From Nitzschia sp. DOCU1 (lineage: Eukaryota; Bacillariophyta; Bacillariophyceae; Bacillariales; Bacillariaceae): a stretch of DNA of 64,000 nucleotides. This document shows positions 18,179 through 30,700 of this stretch, piece by piece (position 1 is the stretch's first letter; each line of letters starts with the position of its first letter). The DNA lies in contig OX595990.1 in assembly GCA_951394045.1 (NCBI GenBank), positions 1,426,001 to 1,490,000 on the forward strand, written 5' to 3'. A program made the translations under genes and the position numbers. Under the pieces are notes generated by a model. It did no database searches. It was not told where the DNA came from and worked only from the letters and a program-made list of their open reading frames with translations.

Positions 18179-19455
18179 CTTTGAACCTCGATAAGATGCT
18201 ATTTTCGGAATACGCACAAGTGGCTTGCAATTTTCGAGTTTGTGACAGAGCACTGAACATGAATGATGTGTGGATCTGGCGAGCTTATTTTGGGCAACAT
18301 TCTTTTTGGGAAGCTCGTCGCCTTCCCATAAGTACCCCATGACTAAATATTTCGCAACTATCCGATCATGAAAAGCGCCCTGTCCTCTGATGAAAGAATT
18401 TATTCGTGAGGGCTATGTACCCAGTCTTCGAAACACATGCAGAATACTGAGATCCCACTCACTTGTCTGCAGATAACACACGTAAAACGCTGTCCGTTCG
18501 GGATAGCCGGGTTGTTCGTGACACAGCCGGTTGTTCGTGTCGCCGCCCGCCGACCTATCGGCGTCTTCGCTATTGAAATGTTGCGGCGGGCTTCGGAAGC
18601 TCCACTCTAGATCTTAGCTATCGGTAGTACCATACCATTCTTTCGTGGAGACCGTTTGGGCGCCACTTTCAAGTCCTGCTTCCTGCCATGGGTGTATAAA
18701 TAATTAGCTGCTTCGGCGCAATCACTCGGGCATCCACAGCATGTGCCTGGCATGGTGAAGCTACTACCACCTTAAAGGAATCGTGTCCTGGTTCCTGCTT
18801 GTTTGTTGGAGCCGCATCTGCTGGACGAGATCTTGTGTGGGCTGCCGTGTGTGCAACTCATTTGGGTCTGCGACAGGCATTTCCACAATCGGAATCTCTT
18901 CTTGTATTGGTTGCGCCGCTTGCGCTAATATTGGCGTCAATGGGGCCAACGATGTAACAAAATTGGCGGTGGCTCGTCCTGCATTCAGGTTGGAAGCATC
19001 AATGCCACTTCCCTATCAATTGGCAGCGACTCTTACACTGGTGAGCTTTTGTGCTTCTCGGTTGGTCATTACAATGCTGGTGGCGTAATAATTGGGGGGT
19101 ACATCCTGTACCGCTCATTATTCGTGCCGATATGTTGGCCTTGCCACCACTAAAGTATTGATCGGAGATGAACCCTGTTCCGAACTACCTGCAACTCAGT
19201 GGGTCAATCCGCACTCAAGGAAGTCATGATTGGGGGTGGATCCTGCACAGGTTCAAATTCGTGCCAGAGTGTTGGCTACTCGCAAGGTTTCGGTGACTAT
19301 TTTTGATTTTGCTTGCATCTGCCCAAGCACTTGCCCGCCCACCCACTTGCTTGTGCGGATTTTAACGCCAGCACTCCCGTACACGTGGGGTGCGACGAAT
19401 CCCTCCCCCCCCCCCCCCCCCTCTGCATGCAAGAGACTGTTCAAAGTTCAGAAAT
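18179..19455. other. Spacer between the two lysine-rich genes
   Basis: This holds the promoter of the preceding (minus) gene and the 3' region of the next. A minus-strand frame at about 18764-18990 (ending NQDTIPLRW) has no ATG and may be an old mobile-element fragment. A run of 17 C lies at 19405-19421. The sequence just upstream of each lysine-rich gene is also partly shared (GTGGCTTGCA near 18209 and 21158). Confidence 0.4.
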
Positions 19456-19653
19456 AGCTACCGGTACTACGAGTTTTAGAACGAGTATACTAGGTGATTT
19501 TTCTGGTAGAAACAATTGTTACTGTTACTTTAACTTTTGACAATATGTTGCCGATCCTCCAAGCACATCATTTTCAAGACCTTCCCCACTCAAACAGTAG
19601 CACTACTTTGCTACAAGTGGTGATGCTTCAAAACAAGCTTGGAGATGACAAGT
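19456..19653. repeat. 3'-flank copy B of the tandem duplication
   Basis: Copy of 16570-16742 with scattered substitutions and a short insertion (TTTAACTTTTGACAATATGT). It lies about 150 bp downstream of the stop of the second lysine-rich gene. Confidence 0.75.
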
Positions 19654-19803
19654 TCTGTGGTGGTTTTACATCCACGAATCGCGTGTGTTGCTGCACAGAG
19701 AAAGAAAGGGCAAGCCATCGTTATTGGATCGTCGAGAGTGAGAAAGGGCTCCCAGGTCGATTGATAGCTCTAGTAGCCCAATGAAAATAAGAACCGACTT
19801 ACC

Positions 19804-21120
19804 TTATTTCCTGTAGTGGTCAGGTGGGGGCGCTTCGGAGTCATGCGGATTTCCTTTCCCTTTGCCCTTACCGCTGTCGCCCTTTCCAGCGCTCTTGCTT
19901 CCTTTGCCAGAGTCAGAGCCTTTGCCCTTACCGCTGTCGCCCTTTCCAGCGCTCTTACTGCTCTTGCTTCCTTTGCCAGAGTCAGAACCTTTGCCCTTAC
20001 CGCTGTCGTGGGACTCATCACCTCCTTTTCCCTTACCACTGCTGGAAGGTTCGTCGTAGCCTTTACCAGCGCTCTTGCTGTTCTTGCTGCCTTTGCCAGA
20101 GTCAGAGCCTTTGCCCTTGCCGCTGTCGTAGGACTCATCGCCTCCTTTGCCCTTGCCACTGGTGGAAGGTTCGTCGTAGCCTTTACCAGCGCTCTTGCTG
20201 CTCTTACCACTCTTGCTGCCTTTGCCTTTGCCCTTACCGCTGTCGTAGGACTCATCGCTTCCTTTGCCCTTACCGCTGTCGTGGGGCCCATCAACTCCTT
20301 TGCCCTTGCCACTGGTGGAAGGTTCGTCGTAGCCTTTACCAGCGCTCTTGCTGCTCTTGCTGCCTTTGCCAGAGTCAGAGCCTTTGCCCTTGCCGCTGTC
20401 GTGGGACTCATCGCCTCCTTTGCCCTTACCGCTGTCGTGGGGCTCGTCACCTCCTTTGCCCTTGCCACTGGTGGAAGGTTCGTCGTAGCCTTTACCAGCG
20501 CTCTTGCTGCTCTTACCACTCTTGCTTCCTTTGCCAGAGTCAGAACCTTTTCCCTTACCGCTGTCGTGGGACTCACCACCTTTTCCCTTACCACTGCTGG
20601 AAGGTTCGTCGTAGCCTTTACCAGCACTCTTGCTGCTCTTGCTGCCTTTGCCAGAGTCAGAGCCTTTGCCCTTGCCACTGCTGGAAGGCTCGTCAGCTTC
20701 TGCATGATAGTAGGTACCCAAAGCACGGTACCCTTTCAAGTTAGCTCCTTTGCCTTTACCAGTTCCTTTGCCTTTACCAGCACTCTTGCTACCTTTGCCA
20801 GAGTCAGAGTCAGAGGAGGCTTTGCCCTTAACTCTGCCGGAAGGCTCGTCAGCTTCATGGTAGGCACCCAAAGCACGGTTCCATTCCAAGTTCATTCCAT
20901 TGTCATCCGGATCGTTTTGTACGAGAACAAGCTCCTCCCGATCATCCTCGAAGACATGGAGGTTGCGGCGAGGGCGTCGCACAATATCGGAATGGTCTTG
21001 AAGGCGCCGTCCGAGGACATTGCCTTCGTCACGGTCATCGGGCTTCACCGCAACAGCAACAGCAAGTTGACTGGCAGTCAATGCCAGAGAACAAAATAAA
21101 GTCGCATACATGTGGGCCAT
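19804..21120 (-). CDS. Secreted lysine/serine/glycine-rich repeat protein, silaffin-like, single exon
   Basis: This 438-residue paralogue of the previous gene starts with the same signal peptide (MAHMYATLFCSLALTASQLA). An acidic N-terminal part contains RRL, RNL and two RAL sites (NRALGAYH and YRALGTYY), which match the RxL proteolytic sites described for diatom silica proteins. From about residue 150 the protein is built of imperfect repeats of roughly 35-40 residues, with units such as GKGYDEPSTSGKGKG, DESHDSGKGKGSDSGKG and SKSGKSSKSAGKG. Lysine runs spaced KxxKxxKxxK occur several times, and Ser is abundant for phosphorylation. It ends DHYRK-stop four bases before a GTAAGTC that is the splice donor in the paralogue. 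Function is inferred from composition and motifs only. Confidence 0.8.
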   Translation of the reverse strand: MAHMYATLFCSLALTASQLAVAVAVKPDDRDEGNVLGRRLQDHSDIVRRPRRNLHVFEDDREELVLVQNDPDDNGMNLEWNRALGAYHEADEPSGRVKGKASSDSDSGKGSKSAGKGKGTGKGKGANLKGYRALGTYYHAEADEPSSSGKGKGSDSGKGSKSSKSAGKGYDEPSSSGKGKGGESHDSGKGKGSDSGKGSKSGKSSKSAGKGYDEPSTSGKGKGGDEPHDSGKGKGGDESHDSGKGKGSDSGKGSKSSKSAGKGYDEPSTSGKGKGVDGPHDSGKGKGSDESYDSGKGKGKGSKSGKSSKSAGKGYDEPSTSGKGKGGDESYDSGKGKGSDSGKGSKNSKSAGKGYDEPSSSGKGKGGDESHDSGKGKGSDSGKGSKSSKSAGKGDSGKGKGSDSGKGSKSAGKGDSGKGKGKGNPHDSEAPPPDHYRK

Positions 21121-21428
21121 CTTTGAAGCTCGACAACAAACTCAAGTCTCAAATACGTACGAGTGGCTTGCAGTTTTTATGAATGTATTCAAAGATGTGC
21201 AAAAGATGTGGGAAGGATCCGGCGAGCATATCTCCGGAAATCTTTTGGGAAGGCCGGTGCCCTCCCATAAGTAACCCTTTTTAAGTATTTCGTAACTATC
21301 CGATCATTGGAAGCAATCTCTCGTGATTAGAAAGTTCTATGCGTGCCGACAAAGAGAGGAACAATAAGCGTGACACTAAGTACTGTGAGAAACACATGCA
21401 AAAAAGGTACGTAAGAATGAGATCAAAC

Positions 21429-21719
21429 TCACTTGTCCTTCTGAAAGCACACGTAAACAAGCATGTCAGCGGATTGGCACGCGTCCGAGATCAAGTCGAC
21501 CCAAGCGATCGGATGACACGAATGAAGCAAAGACTCACAAAAAGACTCCGCGATCCACTCCACTCCTTCTTGTTCCATTGATTGGAAGCAATGTTCTCGT
21601 GCACTTGCATTCACCCTGACTTTGCATTCGTAATCTGCATAGATAGATCGGATAGCACGAACAAAACGCGGGGGAACCCTATGCCGATCAATGACGATCC
21701 TCTTGCACAAGCCATGCAT
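21429..21719 (-). pseudogene. Possible LINE reverse-transcriptase relic
   Basis: The minus-strand frame contains HRVPPRFVRAIRSIYADYEC followed by KVRVNAS, close to the segment of LINE reverse transcriptases that precedes the GVRQG motif. The next part does not continue the family (no GVRQGCPLS), and no other RT block is present nearby. I read it as a decayed fragment; chance similarity cannot be excluded. Confidence 0.4.
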
Positions 21720-22611
21720 TTTTAATCGTCGCCTGACACAAGAACAATCCTTGTATCTTGAGAATCACTGTCATTGCATGGGCGTCGATAAACTTACCAT
21801 TGTCCCACGTGTCCCACGTGTCCATGTTGAAAATGTTGTAGTACCTCGCGTGCCTCACATTGACGAACTATGGTATATTGCCTCGTCTTAACGGGGAAAG
21901 CATTGAACCAGTCCAAATCGAAATTGAGGCTCTCGTCCATAGCTAATAGTAGAGGTACGAGGACACGTAGGGTAGCAGTAGAAATCCATTTACTCATTGT
22001 CGCGAAATCAAGCAAGTCGACTAGAGGCAATTTCGTGACTCTAGTAGCGCTCGTGAAGGAAGAAGACAACTATTTGTCTTTTTTAAATGAAGTCGACTGG
22101 AGTGAGTCGTCGTCCTGTCGGGCCAGCATCATCCCATTGCACAGCATCGTCACATAGCACTAGCACTGCATGTATCTCACATGGACGGATGATCATCATT
22201 CATCCCCATCATCCTATCATCATCATAGACACAGAAAAAGCCAATCCGTATGGATTTCAAGAAGACACTCCCTCCACAACCACAGCATTGGTGGAAAGAA
22301 GGCCAGACGAGACGAATTAGTCAAATTGCGTCGCGCGTCATGCGCAAGAGAAACTCCGCGCCAAAATCGATCCAGCGAACGATGGAAAACAAGCAACGGT
22401 GCAACGCGCCGCTTTCCCTCGAAAGGGATCGGGCTCCATCGTCTCTTTTGAACGCTCGAGCCACGCCCTCCAGCTCCCGACCAGCAACAACGGTCTGTAG
22501 CAGCAGCAAGGCGTCCGTCTGTAACCTTTCACAAAGGTATTGTTTTTTCCTACCACCTTCCGGTTCACTAGTAAAGCAAAGAATAGATTGATTTATTGAT
22601 ATATATTTACC
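21720..22611. other. Intergenic, upstream of RAD51
   Basis: No gene is recognised. The direct repeat TGTCCCACG occurs twice at about 21800-21818, creating two CACGTG E-boxes, and a CAT/ATC-rich tract lies near 22190-22230. Frames on both strands at 22250-22590 overlap one another and resemble nothing known. Confidence 0.45.
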
Positions 22612-23961
22612 ATGATGGAAGCAGAGCACCATGACGATGTCCAGCACCAGGAGGGACAGGAGGACCAGGAAATGATGGTACGCTACATTGCAAGCGGAAG
22701 CAGGACATTGCAAGTTTAATAAAAAACTCACAGTATGATTGCCATGATAGACGGTCAACTTTCAAAGCCTGGAAATTTTGCAAGAGCATGGGATTGCTGC
22801 CAATGACATTCAAAAGCTTCAAAATGCAGGCTACCACACGGTCGAGTCGGTACGTTACTTTCTACGTTGTTGTCCAAACTTGCTACCACGTTGGTTGCTC
22901 ACGGCACTGTGAATAGATTGCCCATGCGACCGTTCGCAAACTTTCCGACGTCAAGGGAATTTCCGAAGCCAAGGTCGCCAAGCTCAAGGAAATTGTCAAG
23001 GGCATGGTGGCCATGGACTTTCGCACTGCGGCGGATGCCTTGGAAGACCGCAAGTACGTGTCAGCAGGCGCATGTCATGCCATGCCCCATAATGATCACC
23101 TCAGCATGTTTCATTTCTCACACATTTGGTTTCGATCTATACTATTCCAGAAATCTAGTCACTTTGACCACTGGATCGGTGGAAATTGACAAACTCTTGG
23201 AAGGTGGCATCGAGACGGGTTCCATCACGGAAGTCTTTGGTGAATTCCGCACGGGCAAGACGCAACTTTGCCACACTCTTTGCGTGACTTGTCAAATGCC
23301 AGTCACAGAAGGTGGCGCCGAGGGCAAGGCGATTTACATTGACACGGAAGGAACCTTTCGTCCGAACCGTCTCCAAGCCATTGCCGAACGCTTTGGCTTG
23401 GATCCCGCCGTGGCCTTGGAAAATGTCGCCTACGCTCGGGCGCACAACTCGGAGCATCAAATGGAGTTGCTCAAAGTCGCTGCGGCAATCATGGCGCAGG
23501 ATCGCTATGCTCTTTTAGTTGTGGATTCGGCCACGGCCTTGTTTCGGACCGATTACACGGGCCGTGGAGAATTGTCCGAACGTCAAATGCAAATGGCGCA
23601 GTTCTTGCGGCAATTGACGCGTTTGGCAGAAGAATTCGGTGTGGCAGTCTTTATTACGAATCAAGTAGTGGCGAACCCGGACGGGATGAGCTTTGCCAAA
23701 GATTCTACCAAGCCGATTGGTGGAAATATCATTGCGCATGCTTCGACGACTCGTCTTCGATTGCGCAAGGGACGAGGCAACAACCGCATCAGTAAGTAAT
23801 GCATTGACATTTCGGGGCATGGAAGCATTGTACAATGTCTTCTTACTCACCTACACTTGTTGTTGTCGTTTATAGTGACGGTCTTTGACAGCCCTACCCT
23901 TCCCGAAGCAGACGCGCAGTTTGCAGTGTCGGCGGCGGGTGTTTGCGATGCGACCGAATAG
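22612..23961 (+). CDS. RAD51: RAD51 recombinase
   Basis: RAD51 forms the filament on single-stranded DNA that performs homology search and strand exchange. Exons: 22612-22677, 22751-22849, 22917-23053, 23151-23791 and 23876-23961, all GT-AG, giving 342 residues, the usual length. The N-terminal helix-hairpin domain ([28 protein letters not shown]) is followed by the ATPase core with Walker [10 protein letters not shown] (about residue 131), YIDTEGTF, Walker B LLVVDSAT (about 220), the GRGELSERQ loop, ITNQVVA and [16 protein letters not shown]. The C-terminus is [19 protein letters not shown]. These features fit RAD51 rather than DMC1 or another paralogue, although a separate DMC1 would need comparison. 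Confidence 0.95.
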
Positions 23962-24741
23962 GCTAGCTTGGCGCTACGTCTTTTTGGACGATTTGTGTGT
24001 GTCCTTGGCAGAGTCGTAGTAGTGTTTCCGGTTGGATTCCTACTACCTAGCCTACTGCTTGTTGGATCCTTTGGATGATGTACTTGGAGTGCATCATTTC
24101 GTCCAACCAAAGTTTCCACACGAGAAATAATGAAAGCAACCACTGAGCCTCCCCCAAGTTTGAATGCAATGCACATCAGCGAGTACCAACGTGTACAAGT
24201 AGTAGAGAACGATTCATTTGTGTGTGCATACTATGACTTCTGGACTCACTACTGGAGCTAGACTAGAGAGACTGTGTAGCTTAGCTGGGTAGTCGAACTC
24301 GGGCGTGATTATTGATTCACGGCCGGCCCGCGCGCATCCCGGCATTTGCATGATAGCTAAATTTTTTCAATGACGACACGGGAATCGTGAACATCGTACA
24401 CTCGGGACTACTGAGACAGTCAACAGTCCAACGCAAGGACAGCCAGACGACGACGAAAGCATGATGCTCAAGACTCGGACAGCGACCATGGTCCTCCTAC
24501 GAGAAAGCTAGCCATTACCACATTGACATTGTACGCCGCAACAGCTAAAAGCAAGGATTTGCAACTACAGAGCGAAGCAACACTGTCATCCACAGTGTCT
24601 TTTTTTCTATCGGGAAAAGTGCTTGCAACGACGACGACGCAGTAGAGTTGGATTCTCGCTCCGATCATTGCACAATCTAACACCAACAAGTGACTATTGT
24701 TTTCAAACCACCAAAAAGGCGCCCATGCGGAAACTATCATC
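23962..24741. other. Intergenic between RAD51 and formin
   Basis: Contains the RAD51 3' region and the formin promoter. Minus-strand frames here have no family resemblance. GGCCGGCCCGCGCGC near 24321 is a short GC-rich patch. Confidence 0.5.
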
Positions 24742-27700
24742 ATGAATGTGTTGTTGGATGATTTGGTGAATGAACTGGTGCATCAAGTCCAAGATCGTGT
24801 GGTACCCACCTTGGAGCAACTCTCGGAAAGGGCCACTCATTGGAAACAGCAACAACAGCCACCCTCCACGACCGATCTAGTCTATGTAACGGATCGATTG
24901 ATTGTAAGTAGTCAACCGACTCGAGCGTGGCGGAATGCCAGCTATAAGGATGTAGGACGAGATGAAACGAGGCCGTGGCGATCCAAAGAAGAAAATCCAG
25001 ACGAAAATGATGATAATGAAAACGCAGAGGCCACGACGACAGGGGAGTCGTCGTCGTCGTCGTCCAAACAAGAAGAACCGCAAGGGTTTGCGGCATTACT
25101 AAATGCTACTGTGGAATCATCACCATCATCATTGCTAGTACAGGGTCCGAATGAGGAACAGTCACAGGTTCCAGACGCATTATTGTCCATGGACGAACCG
25201 CCAAGCAAGGCCGAGCCCATGGAAATTGTGTCTCCACTCGAGACGGAAAATCCACAAGATGGAGGCACGGCAACATCGTCGTCATCGCCACAAGTAGGAG
25301 AAACAGCTTCTTCTCATGAGCCACTGACAGTCGACGCTGCTGCTGCTGCAGATGATTGTTTGCCGTCTAGTAATGCTTCTGGTGAACCATCCGATCCGTC
25401 GACAGAGAATGCCTCGCCACAAATGCCGCAGTCTCCTTTGCAGGCAGTCGTAGACGATTCGGCAACCAAACCACAAACGCCAGCAGTAGAGACCGAATCA
25501 AAGCCGACTACTTCTATGGAAACAGATGATAATGACGGCGGACAAGCTTCGACTGCCGCGAGCGATTTAGTATTGAAGGAAGCACCCCCAGAAACCTCAG
25601 CCTCCATATCTACGGATCCCGCTGATGCGAACATATCAGAAGATCCCCAGCATTCGGTTGCTTCCATTGATAATAATGAAAGAGGAGAGAGTTCACGGCC
25701 CGTTTCTCCCTCCAGTGTCAATGGTGATCCTGCAACAAAACCACAAACACCAAAAGAGACAGAATCAAAATCTGAGGAGCCGACTTTGATGGAAACGGAT
25801 GATAATGACGGTGGACAAGCTTCTACTACTACGAGCGGTTTAGTATTGACGGAAGCATCCCCCGAAACCCCGGCTTCCACCCCTACGGGTGACGCTGGTG
25901 CGAACATAGCAGCAGGCCCCCAGCATTTAGCTCCTTCTTCGGATAATAATGAACGAGGAGAAAGTTCACGGCCCGTTTCTCCCTCCAGTGTCAAGGGAAA
26001 CGACGACAAGGACGCCACAGCAGCAGATGACACCACTATGGAGGAGTCGTCGGACGAGCCAGAAGTAGAGGAACATGATACTGCAGCTGATCTAGATGCT
26101 ACGGCGAGCCCCATGGATGTCGAACAAGATCATGGTGGTGAATCGTCATCGCCTGAAGTAGTAGCTACGACGGCTCCGCAACACCCGCCTCCGCCTGCCA
26201 GTGCATTGAGAAATTCTCCTGCGACAATTGCTACCTTCCTTGAGAATCGTCATGGACGAAATCATTTCCTTGCTTTTTCATTGACGGATGACAGGCCGGA
26301 TGATCGAACGCTTCTTTTGTTTCGACGGCAAATCGTCCAAATGGGCTGGTGGTCCCCGTGCAGCGAACGATCGGAAACGCCGTCCATCTCACGGCTACTC
26401 AAACTGTGCTACGCCATTCATGCGTACTTGCATCTGGATTCCAACAATGTGGCTCTGATCTATTGTGCCAATGGCAAAACGCGGACAGCCATTGCCCTGG
26501 CTTGCTACTTGAAATTTTCGGGCTTTTGTTCGACATCTCGAGAGGGGTTTCTTCGATTTTTAGCTCAGCGGGGGATCTCAGAACCGACACGGACATGGGA
26601 TCAGCTGCCGCCATCGTTGCACTTGTTCTTTCAACAATTTGATACAGCCTTGGATCTAGGGGGCTTTTTGAATCGAAAGCCACTACTGCTACGGGCGATT
26701 GCCCTGCAAGGAATTCCTGTGGAAGACAAGCCTTGTTTAGATATTTGGGATTCATCGCAACGGCATGTTTACACATCTCATCCAGAAATCATGTGGAATC
26801 AGAATAATCCTGGTGCGCGCTCGAGTCCACAACAGCAACTTTCGCAGTGGGCAGATGAAGAAGGCTTCTACCGTGTCAATGTTGTGTTGGAAGGAGACTT
26901 TTTGATACTCTGTCGGTTTGGCGGGGACTTTGCTGAAGATACGACTATACATGATCCTTCCAAAATTCTCTTTCGATACACCAATACCACGGGTTTTTTA
27001 AGTGGAGGCTACCCTTACGAATTGACACCGGACCGTGTCGATTTGTCTCGCCGTTACGCTCCGCATTTGGACGACGAAGACTTTCTCGTGACGCTTTTAT
27101 TCGAAGCCAATTGGGAACGGCTTGATGATGATGAGGCTGGAGACGAAGGGGAGCATGTATTGCCCAAGTCAGTGATGGAGCAACTGGGAACTGCCAGTTC
27201 CGTAGCGAGTGAGCAGATATTCCGATGTTACGAGCCAGAGGCCTGCGACGAGGGCCTACGTCTGATTGTCCAGCATCATTCGGCGCGGCCGAATCGCGAT
27301 GACATCCGGGACTTCCAAAAATTACACTTGGACAAATTGGATGACTGCGACGATCATTTTATATGCATTGCCTTGCAGCTCACCAATTTTGAATCTCGAC
27401 GTGCATTGCATTTGTTGTTGGAGTCTCCGTCGTTTTCGTGGTGGAAGTCGCAATCTTCAGCTCAGATGGACTCTATAGAGTCTGGACCAAGATGGAAGCG
27501 AAACAGGAATGTGAAAGAGACGCAGCAGCATGCAGAAGTAATTGCGGCGTCCAAAGAGATTTTGAGTCTCTTGGACGAAGTAGATATGGACTCGGGGCTT
27601 GCTGAACCAGATCGACTGCAACTTCAGCGGGCGCGCCAATCAACGTTCGTTGTTGCCAACAACTCTGCGACTGTGGCGGTCCCGCGAGTCTTATCCACGT

Positions 27701-30700
27701 CATATTTACCGAGTGCTGGGTGGATGGTTCCATCCATCATGTATCCTAGACAGGGTGACATTATTGGTTCCTTCACTGACCACTATCAGCAGTTTACGAA
27801 GAAGTCTACTCAAAGGTCAAGGTCACATCCTCCATCAGCTGTGGCGATGACTCTACCTCGGCTTCCATGTTTCCCTCGGGATAAACCCGCCTTGATTCCT
27901 CCTCCTTTGCCAAAGCGTCAACGTCGCGAGGAGCTAACCCCACTTCTCGAGTTCGTCCCACGTCTCGCGACCCAGGAGATGGCCTGGCATCTGCAACGAG
28001 ACCTCAATCACACGCATGTGGGCTTGTCGGAGCTAATGGAACTAATCGACGTGTCGCAGACCTGGGCCAATAAGCCTATTGTTTCCGACGACGAAGACTC
28101 CGATGACGACGATGAGAAGGAAGAATCGATGGTGCCAGAGGAGCCTGCGAATTTTCGGGAGGCTAGTTTGAATCGCGAGGCGAAGGAACAACAGCAGAAA
28201 AAATGGGAAGAAGCGCAAAAGGCCGAAGCGAAAGAAAAGGAGAAACAGGTGGCTGAAGCCGCCCGCAAGAAAGAGGAGGAGGAAACCAAGCGGAAAGATC
28301 AAGAAGACTCTTCGTTGGGCCCAGATGATGTCCCACTCAAGGATGATTCTGAGTACTCCAAGTACTTCAAAATGTTGAAAATGGGCATGCCGAAGGAGCA
28401 GGTCGTGCATGCCATGACTCGCGACGAGAAAGACCAGTCGATTCTAGATCTGGACCCCAACAAGAGTCTTAAGTCGCAGCGGCCCGAGAAGAAAACAGGC
28501 GGTGAGGTGCCTCTCGATGAGGATCCTGAGTATGAAAAATACTTCAAAATGCTGAAAATGGGACTACCAATTGGTGCGGTCAAGAATGCTCTCGCCCGAG
28601 ATGGGAAGGACCCGTCTGTGATGGACTTAGATCCGAAAAAGAGCCTGAAATCCCAATTGAAAGGAGTTGATGGCGAGGACGACGGGGTTCCCTTGAAGGA
28701 CGACCCTGAATATACGAAATATTTCAAAATGCTAAAGATGGGCTTGCCCGTGGGAGCGGTGAAGAATGCGCTCGCGAAGGATGGCAAGGATCCTGGGGTC
28801 ATGGACCTGGACCCAGAAAGGAGTTTGAAGTCGCAGACTGCTGGCTCTAGTGGAGGTGGCGACGGCCCACCGCTGAAAGATGATCCTGAATACGCAAAAT
28901 ACTTCAAAATGCTAGGAATGGGTCTTCCCATAGGGGCGGTGAAGAATGCACTAGCTCGAGATGGGAAGGATCCTGCAATCATGGACCTAGACCCAAACAA
29001 AAGTGTGAAGTCGCAGATAGAAGGTGGCGCCGGTGAGGCTGATACGGGTCCGCCACTCAAAGATGATCCCGAATATGCGAAGTATTTCAAGATGTTGGGT
29101 ATGGGTTTGCCGATCGGGGCCGTGAAGAATGCTTTGAGTCGCGACGGCAAAGATCCCTCGATAATGGACCTAGACCCAAACAAGAGCGTCAAGTCTCAAC
29201 TTGGTGGGGGCGTGGAAAAGGACACTGGGGTACCTCTGAAGGACGACCCAGAATATTCAAAGTACTTCAAGATGATGGCAATGGGGTTACCGCCCGGTGC
29301 GGTGAAGAATGCGATTGAACGCGACGGAAAGAACCCAGCAGTATTAGATATGGACCCGACGAAATCAGTTGCCTTTCAAATGAAGAAAGGTTCGGCAAGC
29401 AAGAAGCCGGTGAAGAAGAAAAAGCGTGTGCGGCGGAAAAAGATCTATTGGAACCCCATTGATCCATCGAAACTGAAGGAAGACTCTATGTGGAATATTG
29501 TTCGTGGATCCATTTTAATGGACAAGTTGAAATATGATCCGAAAGAGTTCGAAGATCTTTTCACCGAATCTGAAGACCCAGCCGATCAGAAGAACAAGAA
29601 GAGCGACGCGAAGAAGGAACAGAAGAAACTCGTGCAAGTCATCGATCCAAAGCGTTCTATGAATGGTGGAATCGTTCTCGCTCGGCTCAAGACTGATCAT
29701 TCCAAGATTGCTGAGTTTGTAAACAGGATGTAAGCTTTTCCAGTTTCGCTTGTGCTTGTTGTTTGTTATCATCATATTTTCTCACAGTTATCTTTGACAA
29801 GGGACCATGGCAAGTTCGACTACACACAATTGAAGGCCTTAAAGGAGTACTTGCCCGATGCTGACGAGAGGCGTGGCCTTATCACGTACATGAAGAAAGG
29901 GGACTCGTCACCGGAAGTTCGAGAGAAGTTGTACGCCGACTGCAGCGAAACGGAGAAATATATGGTGACTATGCTTGAGGTCCCTGACGCAGCTGCAAAG
30001 CTCGACGCAATGTTCTTCCGAGCGACATTCAAGAATCGTTTCGAGGAGACCACTGAAGCAATCCGTACTTTGAACAAGGCGTGCGATGAGCTCAGGTCCT
30101 CGGAAAAACTACGTAAGCTGATGGCAATGATCCTCACAGTGGTAAATCAGATTAACACGGGAGGGGAAGGCAAGATGGCGATGGGCTTCACGCTGGACGC
30201 TCTCTTGAAGCTAAACGAGGTAAGACTTCCGTCGGAGGAAAGTTACTTGGGTATCTTTGATCTTGTTCTAACGACTCTTTAGGCGAAAGCGTTCGACAAG
30301 AAAACGAGCGTATTGCACTACGTGGTAAAACTGGTGAAGAAAAACGACGAGGCACTGCTCTCTTTCGACCGTGATATTACGTCCGTTGTTCCTGCTGAGA
30401 ATGTACTCCTTGATGGAGTGACCAACGAAGTGAAAGCCGTCGCTGAAGAACTGACTGGGATTCATGAAACCGTAAGCCAAGAGGCCGAGCGTCTTGAGAA
30501 GGCCGGGCAACTCAAACCGATGTCGTTGGCAGATCTCGCCGAGCAACGGACCGTCGTTCATGTTAGCGGGGGCGTCGCTCAGTTCAACAAGGTGGATCAT
30601 CTAACCGGAAGAACATCGATGGAAAGGTTCACCCTGAATGCGAAAGTTGCTTGCGAGCAGGCGGCGGAATCGATCGAGACCATCAAGAAAAAATACCGCG

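Noticed and set aside
18764..18990. Minus-strand frame with Gln/Pro-rich residues between the lysine-rich genes
   Set aside because: It has no ATG, is bounded by a stop at both ends, and I recognise no family; noted only as a possible old mobile-element fragment.
19405..19421. Run of 17 C
   Set aside because: Homopolymer length is unreliable in assemblies and no motif surrounds it.
19770..20726. Second minus-strand frame (318 codons) in the same repeat region
   Set aside because: It is an out-of-frame translation of the same repeats (Ala/Lys/Arg-rich) without a signal peptide; the matching frame at 16881-17447 is open for the same reason.
19816..21099. Long plus-strand frame (427 codons) antisense to the lysine-rich repeat gene
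   Set aside because: The repeats leave all frames free of stops. This frame has no signal peptide, no homology and only Ala/Val/Phe-rich repeat translation, while the minus-strand frame has a signal peptide and a diverged copy nearby.
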